A program made the translations under genes and the position numbers. Below, piece by piece: positions 33,740 through 42,208 of a DNA stretch of 64,000 nt. Under the pieces are notes generated by a model. It was not told the origin of the DNA and did no database searches. It worked only from the letters and a program-made list of their open reading frames with translations. This DNA comes from Caryophanales bacterium UBA784 (GTDB lineage: Bacteria > Bacillota_I > Bacilli_A > RFN20 > CAG-288). The stretch spans positions 19,715 through 83,714 of the forward strand of contig DBJE01000006.1 in the NCBI GenBank assembly GCA_002297045.1. Direction: 5' to 3'. The stretch's first letter is position 1. The number at the start of each line of letters is the position of its first letter.

Positions 33740-34080
33740 CAAGGGAAGATCGAATCTCTACGGCGGGACGAAGTATGCGAAGAAGGTCGGATTTGCCTAC
33801 GCCAAGAAGTTCAACGGATTTACCGGCAGGCGCCATTTCCGGGAGCACGGCAAGGGAATGAAGAGAATCGAGCAGTATACGGGAAGAGCGGTAAGATTCG
33901 CCAACAAGCTCGGACCGGAGATGGCCGTGTTCATCGATAAGAGAGGGAGTTACCCACAAGTATTCCCGGAAGACCGGAGAATATGCTATCATTGACAAAA
34001 GAGGATATGTAATTACATACTACAACATAGGTTCGATGAAGGCCTTTAACAATAACAAAAACAAGGAGAAGAAAGGATGA
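33732..34080 (+). pseudogene. Small basic toxin-like protein, interrupted by a frameshift
   Basis: The frame from ATG 33732 gives 87 aa and stops at 33995. A second frame takes over near 33945-33955 and continues KYSRKTGEYAIIDKRGYVITYYNI to a TGA at 34078-34080 that overlaps the ATG of the next gene (ATGA). Read together, the composite of about 115 aa ends in a pattern (HG..., EY..A..F, then an RY/KY..TGEYAIIDKRG.I.TY segment) that I associate with small RNase-type toxin domains at the ends of polymorphic and CDI toxins and in phage proteins. Overlap with both neighbours implies the full-length frame was the original gene. The break may be a mutation, an assembly error or, less likely, programmed +1 frameshifting; no classic slippery site is visible. 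Toxin activity is an inference. Confidence 0.6.
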
Positions 34081-34568
34081 AACTTCCGGAATATGTCGAC
34101 TGTCCCGTATGTGGGAAATATAAGTTTAAGACGAGTGAAGAAGGGGTCTGCTGCCCTTACTGCAGTTGGCACTTTTACGCCGACCAGTACCTCGACCACG
34201 ACAAAAAAGGAGGGGATAATCTCCTGAGCATCAACGAGCTGAAAGTTGAGTATCAGCAAAAAATCAAGGAGAACCCAAACTACCAGTACAGGCTTCTAAA
34301 ATATGAGAGAGGCCCACACCCCTGTCCTGTCTGCGGGAAATACACGTTCGAGGACTTCGACAGCCACGACATCTGTCCCTACTGCGGATGGGAGGACGAC
34401 TGCAGGAGCAACGAGGAAGTGGATGAGGTGTCCATGGCTAACCATGGACACACCATCCTCCAATGCCGGGAAATGTACAAAAAGAGAATCGGGAAGAATC
34501 CCAATTATAAATGGGACAAAGAGTTTGATTATGAAAAATATGAGAAGAAGAGTCGAAAGAAAGATTAG
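34077..34568 (+). CDS. Protein with two cysteine-rich CPCC domains
   Basis: The 163-aa protein has two zinc-ribbon-like CPCC units. The first runs from YVDCPVCGKYKFK to GVCCPYCSWHFYADQY; the second from HPCPVCGKYTFE to DICPYCGWEDDCRSNEEVDE. Each unit carries two C-P-x-C pairs, so each could bind one zinc. The second is followed by the usual helical SMANHGHTILQCREMY. The start overlaps the preceding toxin-like gene by 4 bp. If that gene is a toxin, position makes this the best candidate for its immunity protein, but the family has no proven role of this kind known to me. Confidence 0.8.
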   Translation: MKLPEYVDCPVCGKYKFKTSEEGVCCPYCSWHFYADQYLDHDKKGGDNLLSINELKVEYQQKIKENPNYQYRLLKYERGPHPCPVCGKYTFEDFDSHDICPYCGWEDDCRSNEEVDEVSMANHGHTILQCREMYKKRIGKNPNYKWDKEFDYEKYEKKSRKKD

Positions 34569-34616
34569 TCTATAAGGAGACGACAGGAAAACTGCTCATT
34601 GATGATTATGGCAAAC

Positions 34617-34656
34617 GAAAAGCCAGCCTCTTTTTCTAGGAGAAGCTGGCTTTTGT
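34617..34656. terminator. Bidirectional terminator
   Basis: AGCCAGC at 34621-34627 pairs with GCTGGCT at 34645-34651, with A4 before and T4 after. It serves the CPCC operon on the plus strand and the unknown gene pair on the minus strand. Confidence 0.85.
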
Positions 34657-34657
34657 C

Positions 34658-35161
34658 TTATTGCTTTATTTCCTGTTCCTGTTTAGCGACAAGATCGTAA
34701 TCCGGGTCTCCCTGATTGGTGGCTGCGGAACGGTCAAACATCCTAGCCCGGCAGACGTCATATAACGTATCGTCGATATCCGTGAACGTATCTCTTACGG
34801 CCAGATAATCGCATGCCTGATCATAAGGCGTGGCGCTTTCATCCGGTCCCTGCTCGACCAGGCGATGATAATCCTTAAGATTGTCTTTGACGTCATCAAA
34901 GTAGCTGAGCTCAAGAAGAGTATAGGATTCAAGGGATGCGATTAAATCGTCATCCGATAAAGTCTCAATCTTCTGTCTGTTGAAGACGAAGTTTTTGGTG
35001 AATTCCGGGCTTAGATCCTGTCCGGTGTTCTTTTCGTCGGTATAGTAGTCGGCAATGGTCCTGAATTTGGCTGCAGTATCGAGGAACTGCTTATATCCTT
35101 CCTTCCTCTTTTCCAGAGCCTCGCTAGGGGTTCCGATGTTCGGCAAATTGGTTTCGTTCAT
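34658..35161 (-). CDS. Unknown acidic protein, second of a coupled pair
   Basis: I do not recognise this 167-aa protein. It is acidic and largely helical (for example AKFRTIADYYTDEKNTGQDLSPEF and DDVKDNLKDYHRLVEQGPDE), with no signal peptide, membrane segment or known motif. Its start overlaps the end of the upstream gene by 4 bp, so both are translated together and their products probably interact. Confidence 0.7.
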   Translation of the reverse strand: MNETNLPNIGTPSEALEKRKEGYKQFLDTAAKFRTIADYYTDEKNTGQDLSPEFTKNFVFNRQKIETLSDDDLIASLESYTLLELSYFDDVKDNLKDYHRLVEQGPDESATPYDQACDYLAVRDTFTDIDDTLYDVCRARMFDRSAATNQGDPDYDLVAKQEQEIKQ

Positions 35162-35850
35162 TTTCTTTCTGTCTCCTTTTCTATTTTGGCAAAATAAGCA
35201 AGGATTGCTTTGATGTCTAATTTGGCTGCTTTGTTTAAGCCGTCTTCCTCGTCTTCGTCAACGTCTTCTGCATTTAGATAAATGTTGATTTCTTTTCGCC
35301 TCTCTTCCTCGGTCCTATCGTATATTTTATCCAGGACGGAAAGAGGATATTCGTTGTCTGGGACGACCACCGGCTCTACTCCGTATTCAAGTATTCCCTC
35401 CTGGATAGAGTCTATCCTTGCTTTGACCCGGTAGCAGGAAAGAAGACGGACGAGGAATTCGATATAACCGTCCCTCCTTGTCGCTATAGAGAGATCCCTT
35501 GGAGCAAAGGGAGAATTGAAGATATCCTTCTGCTCCCTTTTGTAGGACAAAATAGTAAGAATATCGTCGGCATTGCTCTCCGTAAAGATTTCGCTGCTTA
35601 AGAGCAGATCTTTCCTGGCACTTGAGTCTTCCCTGCGCGGAAGGATGGTGTTGAACTGGTCGGCAACACGATACATCCTTTCCTCGTTTTCATCTGACCT
35701 TCTCTCTTCAGGAGAAAGTCCATCCTTTCCCTCCTCGATATCTTTTAGGGCTAGAGTGAAGGAGAGGGACTTCAGCCTCCTTGCATAAGCGGTGAGCAGC
35801 TCTTGGTTCCTTAAAAGGAACTGAGCGCGGTTTAAAGCTTTGGTATCCAT
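35158..35850 (-). CDS. Unknown acidic helical protein, first of a coupled pair
   Basis: This 230-aa protein is also unrecognised: highly charged, helical and cytoplasmic by appearance (LNRAQFLLRNQELLTAYARRL at the start; an acidic NAEDVDEDEEDGLNKAAKLD near the end). I place the start at ATG 35850 rather than at the more upstream 35901, because TATAAT (on the minus strand) lies only about 10 bp ahead of 35850. That would make the message leaderless or nearly so. It is followed by the 167-aa gene with a 4-bp overlap. Confidence 0.65.
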   Translation of the reverse strand: MDTKALNRAQFLLRNQELLTAYARRLKSLSFTLALKDIEEGKDGLSPEERRSDENEERMYRVADQFNTILPRREDSSARKDLLLSSEIFTESNADDILTILSYKREQKDIFNSPFAPRDLSIATRRDGYIEFLVRLLSCYRVKARIDSIQEGILEYGVEPVVVPDNEYPLSVLDKIYDRTEEERRKEINIYLNAEDVDEDEEDGLNKAAKLDIKAILAYFAKIEKETERK

Positions 35851-35859
35851 ATGTTTATT

Positions 35860-35888
35860 ATTATAGTATGAAATTAAGCGGTTTTCAG
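35860..35888 (-). promoter_or_regulatory. Promoter giving a probable leaderless message
   Basis: On the minus strand CTGAAA (35888-35883) and TATAAT (35865-35860) are 17 bp apart. Transcription should begin near 35853, about 3 nt before the ATG at 35850. Confidence 0.55.
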
Positions 35889-36044
35889 TGTGAACTTCCA
35901 AGGAACTTTAGCTCCCCTTTATCCGTTCTGTTTATTCCATCCAAAACCTAGCCAAATACCGCTTTTTGCTGATAAGTTAGCCTATTCTAAAGTATCTCTA
36001 TTGAAGTATCCTATTTAGGGTAGACGAAGAACGGAGCGCCTAAG

Positions 36045-37319
36045 ATGACAAAATTATTATTACGGCTTTTTGTTAAAGATTATAAAAGGACAGACAGAGA
36101 GGATGTACGGGAAAAATACGGACTGGTCGGTTCCTTTTTCGGACTGATTACCAATTTTGTCCTCTTCCTGGCGAAAATCATTATCGGTGTATTTAGGAAA
36201 AGGACATCCATTCTGGCCGATGCTATCAACAACTTATCTGACTTTGGCAATAACTTCCTCTCGATTTTCGGATTTAAGGTGTCTGCCAAAAAAGCGGACA
36301 AGGAACATCCTTTCGGACATCAAAGAAGGGAATACATTATTTCCCTAATCATCTCCTGCGTCATCATCGCACTCGGTGTTCTTATGGCGTATCAGAGTAT
36401 TGTCGACGGCATCGATTTTGTTAAGACATTAAGGAATACAGGAAAGCCGACAGTCGACAAAACCTTTTTGAAGTCGGACGGAAGCAAGGATAGGGCAAAG
36501 CTGACTGCCACCTTATCGATTCTTATCTTAGCGATTATCATAAAGCTCTCCCAGTCATGGCTCTACCACTCTCTCGGAAAGAGGATTAATTCCCTTCAGC
36601 TTAAAGCCCTGTCCAAGGATTCACGGAACGACAGCATTTCGACTTTGACTGTTATCGCCGGGGTTTTGGTTACCTGGTTTACTTCATACAATGTCGATTG
36701 TTTCTTTACCCTTGCTGTTGCCGTTTTGATTATCATATCTGGAATTGGCATAAGGAAGGCGGCCACTGGACTTCTTCTTGGCGAGGAACCGGGGAAGGAT
36801 GTGATTGAGAAGATGGTCAATAGGATTCTTGCCCATAAAGGTGCCTTAGGTGTCCATGATTTGACCAGGCATTGCTATGGAAAAGTTATCTTCGCGGTTA
36901 TCCATGTTGAGGTTGATGCCTCTGTTCCGGTCAGGAAGAGCCATGAAAGGATTGATGATATCGAACGGGAGGTTCAGAAAAACAGGGGGATCTATCTTAC
37001 GATTCATAGGGATCCGGTGATGGTCCATGATCCGGAAACCGACAAATACCACAAAGCGGTGGAAGAGGCACTGCAGAAATATCGCTATCCTATCCGTAGG
37101 CATGACTTCCGTATTGTTTCGGCCGAGAAATTTGTCAACCTTGTTTTCGATGTGGTCAGGCCGAACGAAATCGATAACGACGAAGGCCGAAAGGCACTGA
37201 CGGAATATCTAGACAGAAATGTCGATGGCCGGTTTGGAAAGAAGACTTACTTTGTCATCAATTTCGATGATTCTATCCGGGACTTTCTATCCGTGGTCCC
37301 ACCTGGCGAAGAGAAATAA
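36045..37319 (+). CDS. Cation diffusion facilitator (CDF) family transporter
   Basis: The 424-aa protein exports divalent cations such as Zn2+, Mn2+ or Fe2+ by proton antiport if it acts like its family. The six-helix domain has the metal-site motif LADAINNLSDFGNNFLS in helix 2, HPFGHQRREYI after helix 2, and SKDSRNDSISTLTV in helix 5. The loop between helices 3 and 4 is longer than usual. A C-terminal cytoplasmic domain of about 180 residues (HDLTRHCYGKVIFAVIHVEVDASVPVRKSHERIDDIEREV) follows and is extended beyond the typical 80-residue fold. Single gene; no metal regulator is next to it. Confidence 0.88.
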   Translation: MTKLLLRLFVKDYKRTDREDVREKYGLVGSFFGLITNFVLFLAKIIIGVFRKRTSILADAINNLSDFGNNFLSIFGFKVSAKKADKEHPFGHQRREYIISLIISCVIIALGVLMAYQSIVDGIDFVKTLRNTGKPTVDKTFLKSDGSKDRAKLTATLSILILAIIIKLSQSWLYHSLGKRINSLQLKALSKDSRNDSISTLTVIAGVLVTWFTSYNVDCFFTLAVAVLIIISGIGIRKAATGLLLGEEPGKDVIEKMVNRILAHKGALGVHDLTRHCYGKVIFAVIHVEVDASVPVRKSHERIDDIEREVQKNRGIYLTIHRDPVMVHDPETDKYHKAVEEALQKYRYPIRRHDFRIVSAEKFVNLVFDVVRPNEIDNDEGRKALTEYLDRNVDGRFGKKTYFVINFDDSIRDFLSVVPPGEEK

Positions 37320-37326
37320 ACTATCT

Positions 37327-37357
37327 CACTGCAGGGCTTGACCGTCCCTGCTTTCCG
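37327..37357 (+). terminator. Terminator-like hairpin after the CDF gene
   Basis: GCAGGG and CCCTGC pair around a loop of about 9 nt, followed by TTTCC. The short T run makes it weaker than the others in this window. Confidence 0.55.
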
Positions 37358-37440
37358 TTATCTAGTTTTTCCCTATCTCTGTCGTTATAATATTAAATAT
37401 ATATAGGTAACTACTTCTATAAAGAAAGGACAGAGATAGT

Positions 37441-38961
37441 ATGGCAAATCCAAGCAACAATGAAGCTAAAGAAAAAGAGGCTTACGAAAAGCAGCTTAAT
37501 GACCAGGAAAGGCACCGTCGGGAGAAACTCGACCTTTATCGGCAGAGGGGAATTGACCCCTTCGGACATAAGTTCGAAGTTTCCTCTTCTGCTGCACAGC
37601 TAAAAAAGGACTATGAAGGGCTTGCCCCCGAAGAGGTGAAAGAAGACAGCCATGTCTCTATCGCCGGACGTATCGTCCTTCTTCGGAAGAGGGGCAAGGC
37701 CTCTTTTATCACCCTGCAGGATAAGACAGGGAGAATCCAGGCCTATATCCGTCAGGATGTTGTCGGTGAAGAGAATTATAAGCTTTTCAAAAGGGCTGAT
37801 TTAGGCGACATCTGCGGAGTCGATGGCGTCAGGAGGAAGACGAAGACCGGGGAAATCACTATCCGGGCAACGAAGTATACCCACTTAGTCAAGGCTCTCC
37901 GTCCTTTACCGGATAAATTCCATGGCCTCACTGATCCGGAAGACCGCCGCCGTCATCGTTATGTCGACCTTATCGTCAACGAGGACAGTCGCCGGATTGC
38001 TTTTAGGCGTCCGAAGATTGTTTCCGGCATCCGTCGCTTCAGGGACAGCCGCGGTTTTGTCGAAGTCGAGACTCCGATTCTTCAGCCGATTTTAGGCGGC
38101 GCTAACGCTAAGCCGTTTGTCACCCATTACAATGCCCTCGACTCCGACTTCTATCTCCGTATTGCCACTGAGCTTGAGTTAAAGCGTCTTCTTGTCGGTG
38201 GAAGGGAACGCGTCTATGAAATCGGACGCAACTTCCGTAACGAAGGTGTCGATTCCACCCACAATCCGGAGTTTACTTCCAGGGAAGCCTATCAGGCCTA
38301 CGGAAACCTTGATGACAGGAGGCAGAGGACAGAAGACCTCTTCCACTATCTTGGAAAGGAAATCGTCGGCAAGGAACAGTTCAAGTGGCTTGGATACGAT
38401 ATCGATCTTTCTAAGCCGTTCAAGAAAGTCACCATGGCCGGTGCCATCAAGGAAAAAATCGGTGTTGACTTTTATCAGGTCAAGACTCTTGACGAAGCAA
38501 AAGAATTAGCCAAGAAGTACAATGTCGAAGTCGAACCCCACTTCTTATGGGGCCATATCCTCAATGCCTTCTTCGAAAAATTCTGCGAAGCCGATCTTGT
38601 CCAGCCGACCTTTGTCTGTCAGCATCCTGTGGATATTTCTCCTTTGGCGAAAAAAGATCCCAATGACCCACGCTTCACCCAACGTTTTGAAAGGTATATT
38701 TCCACCCATGAGAGGTGCAATGCCTTTACTGAACTAAACGACCCTATCGACCAGCGTGCTCGCTTTGAGGAACAGGTCGAGGAAAAGAAGAAGGGAAACG
38801 ATGAAGCCTGCGAAGTCGACACTGACTTCTGTGAGGCCCTTGAGTACGGTAGGCCGCCGGCAGGCGGCATCGGATACGGAATCGACCGTCTCTGCAGGTT
38901 CTTTGCTGAGACCGATTCTATCCGTGACGTCCTTCTCTTCCCTACCCTTAAACGGAAATAG
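37441..38961 (+). CDS. lysS: Lysyl-tRNA synthetase, class II
   Basis: The 506-aa enzyme charges tRNA-Lys. The N-terminal anticodon-binding OB fold spans about residues 55-165 (SIAGRIVLLRKRGKASFITLQDKTGRIQAYI). The class II core shows motif 1 (RRFRDSRGFVEVETPIL), motif 2 (YEIGRNFRNEGVDSTHNPEFTSREAYQAY) and motif 3 (GGIGYGIDRLCRFFAETDSIRDVLLFPTLK). It has TATAAT near 37386 and a binding site AAAGGA. It is followed 2 bp later by the Mbeg1-like gene, so the two share a transcript. Confidence 0.97.
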   Translation: MANPSNNEAKEKEAYEKQLNDQERHRREKLDLYRQRGIDPFGHKFEVSSSAAQLKKDYEGLAPEEVKEDSHVSIAGRIVLLRKRGKASFITLQDKTGRIQAYIRQDVVGEENYKLFKRADLGDICGVDGVRRKTKTGEITIRATKYTHLVKALRPLPDKFHGLTDPEDRRRHRYVDLIVNEDSRRIAFRRPKIVSGIRRFRDSRGFVEVETPILQPILGGANAKPFVTHYNALDSDFYLRIATELELKRLLVGGRERVYEIGRNFRNEGVDSTHNPEFTSREAYQAYGNLDDRRQRTEDLFHYLGKEIVGKEQFKWLGYDIDLSKPFKKVTMAGAIKEKIGVDFYQVKTLDEAKELAKKYNVEVEPHFLWGHILNAFFEKFCEADLVQPTFVCQHPVDISPLAKKDPNDPRFTQRFERYISTHERCNAFTELNDPIDQRARFEEQVEEKKKGNDEACEVDTDFCEALEYGRPPAGGIGYGIDRLCRFFAETDSIRDVLLFPTLKRK

Positions 38962-38963
38962 AC

Positions 38964-40178
38964 ATGGCTGAGCGGAGCTTCCTCGAAAAAGACTTTCCAA
39001 ACATCTGGGATTATCTCTATGCTTACGGAAACACATCTTTTGAGGAGCTCCCTTTTAATGTTGCCGATAATCTTGTTCTAGCCTGCCTGGCCTATATCCC
39101 CTGGGAAAACTTCCTTAAACCGAATCTGGATTTTACTCCGATTTCTTTGAAAGATGCCCTTTGCGCTTTTCTTGGCTGGCTCCGTCCTGACTATCTTCTT
39201 TATCATGATCCGGATTGGAGCAAAAAGCAGCTTGTCGTTGCTGCTGCCCTAGTGAATTCTTCCCGTTTTTCTTCCTCAAAGAGGACTGCCTTTGGCTATG
39301 AGCTCTCCCAAAAGGATTTCACCCAGTTCGGTGCCATATCCTTGCGTCTTGACGAGAAAACGATGGCCGTCTGCTTCCGGGGAACGGATAATTCCTTCCT
39401 CGGCTGGAAAGAGAGTCTGTCCTTGGCTATCTATCCTTCTCTTCCCGGACAGGTGGCTGCTGAAAAGTTTCTGAAAAAGGAAAGGCAGTCTTTCCCAGAC
39501 TGCCGCTTCTATGTCCTTGGACATTCTAAGGGAGGGAATCTTGCAGTCTATGCTTCTTCCATGCTTTCATTAGATGAATCTAAACGGATTATTTCTATTT
39601 ATAGTGATGATGGACCTGGTCTTGTCAGAGAAACCTATGATTTAGAGGGGCATAGGAGAATCCAGCCTAAGATCATCCATATTGTCCCTCAGTTTGATAT
39701 CGTGGGAACTCTGCTTCTGCATGAGAGAATTACTCATATTGTCAAATCCTATCCGAAAAACGATATCATAAACCAGCATGATATCTGCAACTGGCATCTT
39801 GATCCTAACTGCCTTTATCGGCTAGATACGGTAAGCCAGCTTGATACTCTTTCTGTCGTTATTGCAAAAAGCGCAAACGAATTACTGGATACCGTTTTGA
39901 GGACGCCAAGTGATAAGAAAATGCTGATTGACGGAATTTTAAATACCCTCGAGGCGACCGGCATTAAGGAACCTGGGCAGATTATCCAAAGTCCGACCGG
40001 TTTCAGGAGGAAGTTCTATTTCCAGTATCGGAAACAGAAAAAAGAAGAAAAGAAGATTAGGCATGATTCCATCTTTGCCTTTTTCCGTCTGATACAGAAG
40101 AACCTTTCCCTCGTCAGCAAGAAAAAAGGCAAGGATACGGACAAGAAGGCCCTCTCTCTTCCGAAAGGTAGTAAATGA
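38964..40178 (+). CDS. Mbeg1-like (DUF2974) alpha/beta hydrolase
   Basis: The 404-aa protein belongs to the lipase-like DUF2974 group. It starts with FPNIWDYLYAYGNTSFEELPFNVADNLVLACLAYIPWE, carries a lipase-type segment AVCFRGTDNSFLGWKE and the nucleophile elbow GHSKGGNLAVYAS, so Ser is the likely nucleophile. A conserved HDICNWHLD provides candidate His and Asp partners. It is cytoplasmic by appearance, with a basic C-terminal tail. It lies between lysS and an ABC exporter whose gene overlaps its stop by 4 bp. The substrate is unknown. Confidence 0.82.
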   Translation: MAERSFLEKDFPNIWDYLYAYGNTSFEELPFNVADNLVLACLAYIPWENFLKPNLDFTPISLKDALCAFLGWLRPDYLLYHDPDWSKKQLVVAAALVNSSRFSSSKRTAFGYELSQKDFTQFGAISLRLDEKTMAVCFRGTDNSFLGWKESLSLAIYPSLPGQVAAEKFLKKERQSFPDCRFYVLGHSKGGNLAVYASSMLSLDESKRIISIYSDDGPGLVRETYDLEGHRRIQPKIIHIVPQFDIVGTLLLHERITHIVKSYPKNDIINQHDICNWHLDPNCLYRLDTVSQLDTLSVVIAKSANELLDTVLRTPSDKKMLIDGILNTLEATGIKEPGQIIQSPTGFRRKFYFQYRKQKKEEKKIRHDSIFAFFRLIQKNLSLVSKKKGKDTDKKALSLPKGSK

Positions 40179-41176
40179 CAATGAACTTTCTGAACATTCA
40201 TTCCCATGGGAACTCTCTTCTCCATGGATCAAAAGACAACATCAGGGAAGTTGAAAATCTAGTCAAAACCTATGAAGGCTTTACTGCTGTTGATGGGATT
40301 TCCTTCTCCGTCCGCCGGGGAGGCCTCTTTGCCTTTCTTGGATTAAATGGTGCAGGTAAGTCGACCACTATCAACATCATTACCAGCATTATCCCAAAAG
40401 ACAGCGGAAAGATTTATGTCGACGGACTCGATCTGGATTCTCACCGATCTGAAATAAAGAATAAAATCGGAATCGTATTTCAGAATTCTGTTTTGGATCC
40501 GGTCCTTACTCCTAAGGAGAACCTGGTTCTCCGGGCCGGGTTTTATGGGATTACCGGAAAAGAGTTTGCCAACCGATTAAAAGTCCTCAGTGACAGGCTA
40601 GATCTTTCTTCCTTTAGGAACAGAGCGGTAGGTAAGCTTTCCGGAGGGCAAAGACGGCGTGTGGATATCGCCCGGGCCATGGTCCATAACCCGGAACTTC
40701 TGATTCTGGATGAACCGACGACCGGATTAGATCCCCAGACCCGCCTATCGGTTTGGAATCTTATCAACACGCTAAGAAAGCAAACGGGAATGACCGTTTT
40801 TTTGACTACGCACTATAGGGAAGAAGCAGAAAAAGCAACCTTCGTTGTAATTAGGAACCACGGAAAAATCATTGCCGAAGGAACGCCGACTGAACTGCGG
40901 TCAGAATATTCAAGCGACTATGTCAGGATCCACCAAAAGAAGAATGAGGACTTTGACAGAATCGTTGAAGGAAGGAACCGGCCCTTTACGTATAATTACG
41001 ATTCCCAGACGTACCAAATCAAAGTCAAAGATTCAGCCGATGCCATTTCCCTCCTTGAATCCTATAAAACAGACATTCATGATTTTGAAGTAGTCAAAGG
41101 AAGCAGGGACGATGTCTTTCTTAATGTTACCGGCGTAAAGAAAATCAGGGAGGCTAATCATGACGATGCGGAATGA
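40175..41176 (+). CDS. ABC-2 type exporter, ATPase subunit
   Basis: The 333-aa ATPase is of the DrrA/ABC-2 exporter type. It has Walker A GLNGAGKSTT near residue 56, signature KLSGGQRRRVDIARAM near 150, Walker B LLILDEPTTGLDPQ near 170 and the switch His in FLTTHYREEAE. A C-terminal domain of about 90 residues follows, as in drug or bacteriocin exporters. The first 25 residues (HSHG-rich) precede the domain and may not be translated if a later start is used. It overlaps the permease gene by 17 bp. Confidence 0.9.
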   Translation: MTMNFLNIHSHGNSLLHGSKDNIREVENLVKTYEGFTAVDGISFSVRRGGLFAFLGLNGAGKSTTINIITSIIPKDSGKIYVDGLDLDSHRSEIKNKIGIVFQNSVLDPVLTPKENLVLRAGFYGITGKEFANRLKVLSDRLDLSSFRNRAVGKLSGGQRRRVDIARAMVHNPELLILDEPTTGLDPQTRLSVWNLINTLRKQTGMTVFLTTHYREEAEKATFVVIRNHGKIIAEGTPTELRSEYSSDYVRIHQKKNEDFDRIVEGRNRPFTYNYDSQTYQIKVKDSADAISLLESYKTDIHDFEVVKGSRDDVFLNVTGVKKIREANHDDAE

Positions 41177-42206
41177 AAAATATCCCAATCAATACCGGAC
41201 CTTCTTTGCTTTGGTCAGACGCCATCTGCTTGTCTTTTTCAAAGACGTTCCGACAAGGATTTTCACTCTTAGGGTTCCTCTTGCCATATTTGCCGTCTAT
41301 GCCGTCTTCCTCCGGCCAAGGGAGATTGATCAGATTAAGGACTTTTTAGTTAACAACGTCGACGGGGTGACTAGGGAAGCTTTAGAAAGCAAACAAAGGG
41401 ATCCCTTGCTTCACCGGATCTATGGCATAGCCGATTGCTGGATGATTTCGGGAGTTTTAGCTGTTTCCTGCATTACGGTGTCTCTGAACTCCAACTATAT
41501 CGTGGTGCGGGACAAGGAGCGGAAGATTTCAAGGGATTTTGTCTCTTCGCCGATTCTTCCCCGGACGATTTCTTTCTCTTATCTGGTCTTCAATTGCATT
41601 GTCACTTTCATGATCAATGTTCTGGTCTTCTTCCTTTCTCAGATTTATTTGGCTGCCTATGGGGCCTATAGGATATCTTTCCTTGATTTCCTTGCCATCA
41701 TCGGAATCATTCTTCTTTCTTCTCTTTCCGCTTCCACTCTTACCTATTTCATCTGCTCCTTTATTCAGCGGGAAGCCGTCAGGTCGCCTATTGTCGCCAT
41801 TGTCTCTGCTGGGGTCGGCTTCCTTATCGGTGCCTATAGGCCGAGCAACAGGGGACCGAAGTATATCGGAGAAGTGACAAGGTTTTTCCCCGGGACCTAT
41901 TCCGCCGGACTGTTCCGGAATTACTTCATGAACCGCCCGGTCAGTCTTCTGACGGAACAGTTCTCGCAGGCCGAATATGAAGTCTTTAAGCCCTTAATCG
42001 GTGCCTTGACGGGTGAGTTTTCTCTGACTCTCAGCTTCTTTGGCCGTATAGTCTCTCCTTTGACTAGGAGGGGTGTCGTTTTTATCTTCATCGGCATCTT
42101 CCTTGTCCTAGATATCATCTTTTCTTCCCGGAACGCCCTGAACTTCCTTCAGTCACGGAAGAAAGGGAAGAAAAAAGAAAAGCCTTCTTTTAAGGAAGGA
42201 AAATAG
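41160..42206 (+). CDS. ABC-2 type exporter, permease subunit
   Basis: The 348-aa permease has about six membrane segments: one near residue 37-52, then a large external loop with DGVTREALESKQRD, and the rest between about 100 and 325. It pairs with the ATPase encoded immediately upstream; GGGAGG precedes its ATG. The cytoplasmic tail is very basic (RKKGKKKEKPSFKEGK). The exported substrate is not known. tldD follows after 2 bp. Confidence 0.85.
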   Translation: MTMRNEKYPNQYRTFFALVRRHLLVFFKDVPTRIFTLRVPLAIFAVYAVFLRPREIDQIKDFLVNNVDGVTREALESKQRDPLLHRIYGIADCWMISGVLAVSCITVSLNSNYIVVRDKERKISRDFVSSPILPRTISFSYLVFNCIVTFMINVLVFFLSQIYLAAYGAYRISFLDFLAIIGIILLSSLSASTLTYFICSFIQREAVRSPIVAIVSAGVGFLIGAYRPSNRGPKYIGEVTRFFPGTYSAGLFRNYFMNRPVSLLTEQFSQAEYEVFKPLIGALTGEFSLTLSFFGRIVSPLTRRGVVFIFIGIFLVLDIIFSSRNALNFLQSRKKGKKKEKPSFKEGK

Positions 42207-42208
42207 AA

